Part shown: in pieces, positions 5,063 to 7,616 of the stretch | How positions within the stretch are numbered: the stretch's first letter is position 1 | Layout of the letters: each line of letters begins with the position of its first letter | DNA from: an uncultured Clostridia bacterium | GTDB taxonomy: Bacteria > Bacillota > Clostridia > Oscillospirales > CAG-272 | NCBI GenBank assembly: GCA_946641795.1 | Contig: CAMPBZ010000053.1 | Span: 1-7,616, forward strand | DNA length: 7,616 bases | Direction: 5' to 3' | Notes under the pieces: model-generated | The model's input: only the letters and a program-made list of their open reading frames with translations | Database searches by the model: none | Told to the model about the DNA's origin: nothing | Position numbers and translations under genes: made by a program

Positions 5063-6823
5063 TTATTTGACGCGCATTCCCGCAATCTTTGCCTCGTCCG
5101 GGGTCACCACGCAGGACCAGTTGGTATGGTAGATGACAAATCCCGGTTTGCCGCCCGCCGGTTTGCGGACGTTTTTGACAAGGGTGTAATCTACCTCTAC
5201 GCTTCCGCCCTCGGCGCTCGAATAGAACGCGGCGATCTCGGCGGCCTCGGTAAAATCGCGCTCGGGCGGCTCCTCGCCCTCGGCAAACAGCACCACGTGG
5301 GAGCCGGGGCGGTTTTTGGCATGGAACCAGTAGTCGGTTTTTCCGGCCAACTTGTGGGTGATATACTCGTTTTGCAAATTGTTTTTGCCGCAAAGCACGC
5401 GGTAGCCACCGGAGGTACGGAAGGCGGCAACGGCCGGCGCCGGCTGTTTTTTGGGGGCGGTATAATGCTTCATTTTAGAGGCAAATCCCGCACGATACAG
5501 TTCCTCGCGCACTTCGGCAAGGTCGGCGGCGGTTTCGGCATGGTCAAGCGAGGAGCGCACCGTTGCAAGATAGGCAAGCTCCTCCTCGCCCAGCGCGATT
5601 TGCCGGGTGAGTTCCACGCGCGCAGTTTTGCTCTTGTTGTACTTTTTGTAGAGCCGCTGGGCGTTTGCCGCAGGGGTCAGGCGGGGATCCAACTCCACCG
5701 CGCAAATCCCGAAACTGCCGTCCGGGCGGTAATCCGAATAATCGGTCAGTTCGGCGCGCGAAGCGCCCGCGCGAATGGCGTGCAGGTTGGCGGTGATCAG
5801 GTCGGCCTGCTTTTTGTAAAGCTCGCCCTTTTCGCACTCGGCAAGCTCGGCGCGCTGTAAATTGAGCTTTTTGGAAATGCGTGCCTCGGCGCTGCCGAGC
5901 AGGTGCAGAATATCGGCTGCGCGGCGGCGGATGTTTTCGGCTCTGTCGCGGGCGCCGAAAAAGGCGTCCAGCAGTTCGCCGGCGGAAGAAAAGAGCTTGA
6001 TTTCATAGCCCGTATATTGCGTGAGCGGCAGGAAGGAATACTCCACCGGCGCGCTGCCGTCCAGCACCATACAGGGGGAAAAGTTCTCCTCCTGAATGGC
6101 GTTCATCACCTCAAAAAAGGCGGTTTCGAGCGCCTCGGGGCGGCACCGGGAAACCAGCGTTTCCACGCTTCCCGTTGCGCGAAAGACAATCTCGCGCGCC
6201 ACGGCGGCGGAAATACCCAAAAAGGCGGAAAGGATCCATTTTTCGGCCTTTCCTTCGGCCGGAGCGGCCGAGAACAGCGCCTCAAAATCCGGCTTTGACG
6301 CGGTGGTGGGATCGGTTTTTTCCTGCGGCGGAGGGAGCTCGTAGGTCATACCCGGCAACACCTGACGGCGCGAGGATGTGGAAAAATCCACCGGGTTGAG
6401 CACCGACAAGATCTTATCGTTTTCATCGGTAAAAATCAGATTGCTGTACTTGCCCATCATCTCGCAGTACAGGCGGCGCGCGGTGGAAAAGCCCATTTCG
6501 TCGCGGGCGTCAAAATCCAGCACCGCCACGCGCTCAAAGCCGAGCTGGCGCACGCCGGAGAGTTTTGCCCCCTGCAAATGCTTGCGCAACAGCATACAGA
6601 GCATGGGCGGCACGGCGGGGTTCTCCTTTGCAAGCTCCGAAAATCCGATGCGCGGATGGTTGGCGCCGGCGTTGATGAGCAGACGCTTTCCCCCATCGGG
6701 CAGGCGGAGAGCGAGCAAAACTTCATCCCGCGCGGGCATAAACACCCGCTCTACGCGCGCGCCCAGAGCCGTTTTGCGGATCTCGGCAAGCGTGCAAGCC
6801 AGCATTCCGGCGTCAAATGCCAT
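5063..6823 (-). CDS. rqcH: RqcH (NFACT family), ribosome-associated quality control factor
   Basis: RqcH binds 50S subunits carrying a stalled peptidyl-tRNA and recruits tRNA-Ala to add an alanine tail that marks the peptide for degradation; relatives were first named fibronectin-binding proteins (FbpA/PavA). The 586 residues carry the NFACT-N domain (from residue 1, with the conserved EMMGKYSNLIF at 121-131), a helix-hairpin and coiled-coil middle (roughly 195-440, with charged helices near 290-345 and 385-440), and the NFACT-R domain. NFACT-R is marked by NNLQNEYITHKLAGKTDYWFHA at 481-502, RPGSHVVL (505-512) and VRKPAGGKPGFVIY (552-565). The position equivalent to the Asp-Arg pair I recall as D97/R98 in B. 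subtilis RqcH reads Glu97-Arg98. The ATG at 6821-6823 follows a modest AAAAGGGGGA site. It is first gene of an operon with dut and divergent from coaW. Confidence 0.95.
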   Translation of the reverse strand: MAFDAGMLACTLAEIRKTALGARVERVFMPARDEVLLALRLPDGGKRLLINAGANHPRIGFSELAKENPAVPPMLCMLLRKHLQGAKLSGVRQLGFERVAVLDFDARDEMGFSTARRLYCEMMGKYSNLIFTDENDKILSVLNPVDFSTSSRRQVLPGMTYELPPPQEKTDPTTASKPDFEALFSAAPAEGKAEKWILSAFLGISAAVAREIVFRATGSVETLVSRCRPEALETAFFEVMNAIQEENFSPCMVLDGSAPVEYSFLPLTQYTGYEIKLFSSAGELLDAFFGARDRAENIRRRAADILHLLGSAEARISKKLNLQRAELAECEKGELYKKQADLITANLHAIRAGASRAELTDYSDYRPDGSFGICAVELDPRLTPAANAQRLYKKYNKSKTARVELTRQIALGEEELAYLATVRSSLDHAETAADLAEVREELYRAGFASKMKHYTAPKKQPAPAVAAFRTSGGYRVLCGKNNLQNEYITHKLAGKTDYWFHAKNRPGSHVVLFAEGEEPPERDFTEAAEIAAFYSSAEGGSVEVDYTLVKNVRKPAGGKPGFVIYHTNWSCVVTPDEAKIAGMRVK

Positions 6824-6859
6824 TGCTCTTTCCCCCTTTTTTCGGATTTTTCCATATAA

Positions 6860-6888
6860 ATTGTACCATAATCTTGCAAAAAAAGCAA
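6860..6888 (-). promoter_or_regulatory. Promoter of the rqcH-dut operon, overlapping the coaW promoter
   Basis: The minus strand reads TTGCTT (6883-6888), 17 bp, TACAAT (6860-6865) with TGG before it (extended -10). The -35 matches the consensus only in TTG, so the TG extension probably matters. The start near 6853 gives about a 30-base leader. Bases 6874-6888 are shared with the divergent coaW promoter. Confidence 0.72.
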
Positions 6889-6889
6889 G
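6873..6889. repeat. Palindrome CTTGC-A7-GCAAG joining two -35 elements
   Basis: CTTGC (6873-6877) and GCAAG (6885-6889) are exact inverted copies separated by seven A. Each arm supplies the -35 region of one of the two divergent promoters (coaW rightward, rqcH leftward). It could be a repressor/activator site or simply the outcome of two back-to-back -35 boxes. Confidence 0.75.
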
Positions 6890-6902
6890 GGTATGCTATA
6901 AT
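6874..6902 (+). promoter_or_regulatory. Promoter of coaW, overlapping the rqcH promoter
   Basis: TTGCAA (6874-6879, four of six consensus bases), 17-bp spacer, TATAAT (6897-6902) preceded by TGC (extended -10). The start near 6909 gives a leader of about 49 bases before the coaW ATG. Confidence 0.82.
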
Positions 6903-6957
6903 AATGATACATTCTTTTTTCGCCTTTGGATTTGAGCAGAAAGGAAGGCAGATTTTG

Positions 6958-7616
6958 ATGAAAAAAACGGTGATTGGCATTGACATTGGCGGGACTACCA
7001 CCAAGATCGTCGGCTTTCGCAGGCAGGACGGCAAGGAACCGCACATCATTGCCCCGCAATTTGTAAAAGCCACCGACCCTTTGACCTCGGTTTACGGCGC
7101 GTTTGGCAAATTTACCGCGCAAAACAATTTGGAGCTGGCGGATATTGACCGCATTCTGGTGACCGGCGCGGGTTCCACCTTTTTGACCAAGCCGATTTAC
7201 GACCTGAACTGCAAAACCGTTCCCGAATTCCCCTGCATTGGCATTGGTGGGCTTTGGCTTTCGGGGCTGAAAGACGCCATTGTGGTCAGTATGGGAACCG
7301 GAACGGCGCTGATCCACGCCCGCTACAACGGCAAAAAAGCGACCACCGAATACCTGGGCGGTACCGGTATGGGCGGCGGCACGCTGGTAGGGCTTTGCCG
7401 CAAGCTTTTGGGCGTTGACAACATTGACCACATCGAGCAGCTTGCCAAGGAAGGCGACCTTGCCAACATTGACCTGCGCATCAAGGATATTTCGCGCAAC
7501 CATTTGTACGGCGCCATTAACGAAAACCTGACCGCCGCAAACTTCGGCAATGTTTCCGACCTTGCAACCCCCGCCGATATGGCGCTGGGCGTTGCCAATA
7601 TGATTGCCGAAACGGT
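6958..7616 (+). CDS. coaW: Type II pantothenate kinase (partial; 3' end beyond the window)
   Basis: Phosphorylates pantothenate to 4'-phosphopantothenate, the first step of coenzyme A synthesis, using the ASKHA kinase fold of the staphylococcal/eukaryotic type rather than CoaA or CoaX. The visible 219 residues show the first phosphate loop GIDIGGTTTKIV (7-18) and PEF with a probable catalytic Glu90, matching VEF in S. aureus CoaW. The second phosphate motif is VSMGTGTALIHA (110-121), the glycine-rich GGTGMGGGTLVGL is at 134-146, and NLTAANFGNV at 190-199 nearly repeats the S. aureus DLTAANFGHV. The ATG at 6958 has AAGGAAGG (6941-6948) nine bases upstream. An in-frame TTG directly precedes it, but ATG is preferred. 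S. aureus CoaW is not feedback-inhibited by CoA; whether this one is cannot be told from sequence. It is divergent from rqcH with overlapping promoters. Confidence 0.95.
   Translation, partial: MKKTVIGIDIGGTTTKIVGFRRQDGKEPHIIAPQFVKATDPLTSVYGAFGKFTAQNNLELADIDRILVTGAGSTFLTKPIYDLNCKTVPEFPCIGIGGLWLSGLKDAIVVSMGTGTALIHARYNGKKATTEYLGGTGMGGGTLVGLCRKLLGVDNIDHIEQLAKEGDLANIDLRIKDISRNHLYGAINENLTAANFGNVSDLATPADMALGVANMIAET

Noticed and set aside
4766..5860. A 364-codon plus-strand frame across dut and rqcH.
   Set aside because: Antisense to two firmly identified genes, no recognisable domain, and no promoter.
6751..7503. A 250-codon minus-strand frame opposite coaW.
   Set aside because: coaW on the plus strand has all type II pantothenate kinase motifs; this frame also crosses the divergent promoter region.

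Overview
The window looks like a fairly GC-rich member of the Clostridia (Bacillota), plausibly from the Oscillospiraceae/Ruminococcaceae side. That placement is inferred from gene content and signals: strong Shine-Dalgarno sites, near-consensus sigma-A promoters with 17-bp spacers, the tmcAL(ylbM) / yceD(ylbN) / rpmF neighbourhood, an RqcH protein, a type II pantothenate kinase and a class I lysyl-tRNA synthetase. No mobile element, CRISPR array, tRNA or rRNA is visible, and no gene-free stretch exceeds 300 bases (the longest is 2024-2210, a divergent promoter region).

Left part (1-2023, minus strand): the 5' end of a class I lysyl-tRNA synthetase gene (cut by the window edge), an unrecognised 96-residue protein gene, and tmcAL, which makes N4-acetylcytidine at the wobble base of tRNA-Met. 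Each has its own good promoter. A hairpin terminator separates the small gene from lysS.

Centre (2024-3052, plus strand): a promoter facing away from tmcAL drives yceD (DUF177) and rpmF (ribosomal protein L32), closed by a strong intrinsic terminator. Next (3061-4547, plus) is a two-gene cassette with lower GC: an ECF-type sigma factor overlapping by one base with a single-pass membrane protein that is probably its regulator. It ends in a perfect 17-bp hairpin shared as a terminator with the opposing operon.

Right part (4564-7616): rqcH and dut form a minus-strand operon (ribosome-associated quality control factor, dUTPase). Divergent from rqcH is coaW (type II pantothenate kinase), cut by the right edge. 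The rqcH and coaW promoters physically overlap: their two -35 elements are the mirrored arms of one palindrome around an A7 tract.

Most of the window is translation-related housekeeping (tRNA charging, tRNA modification, ribosomal protein, rRNA-linked factor, ribosome rescue). The parts least explained by known biology are the ECF sigma/membrane-protein pair, the 96-residue protein, and the overlapping divergent promoter. I see no convincing evidence of a wholly new multi-gene system.
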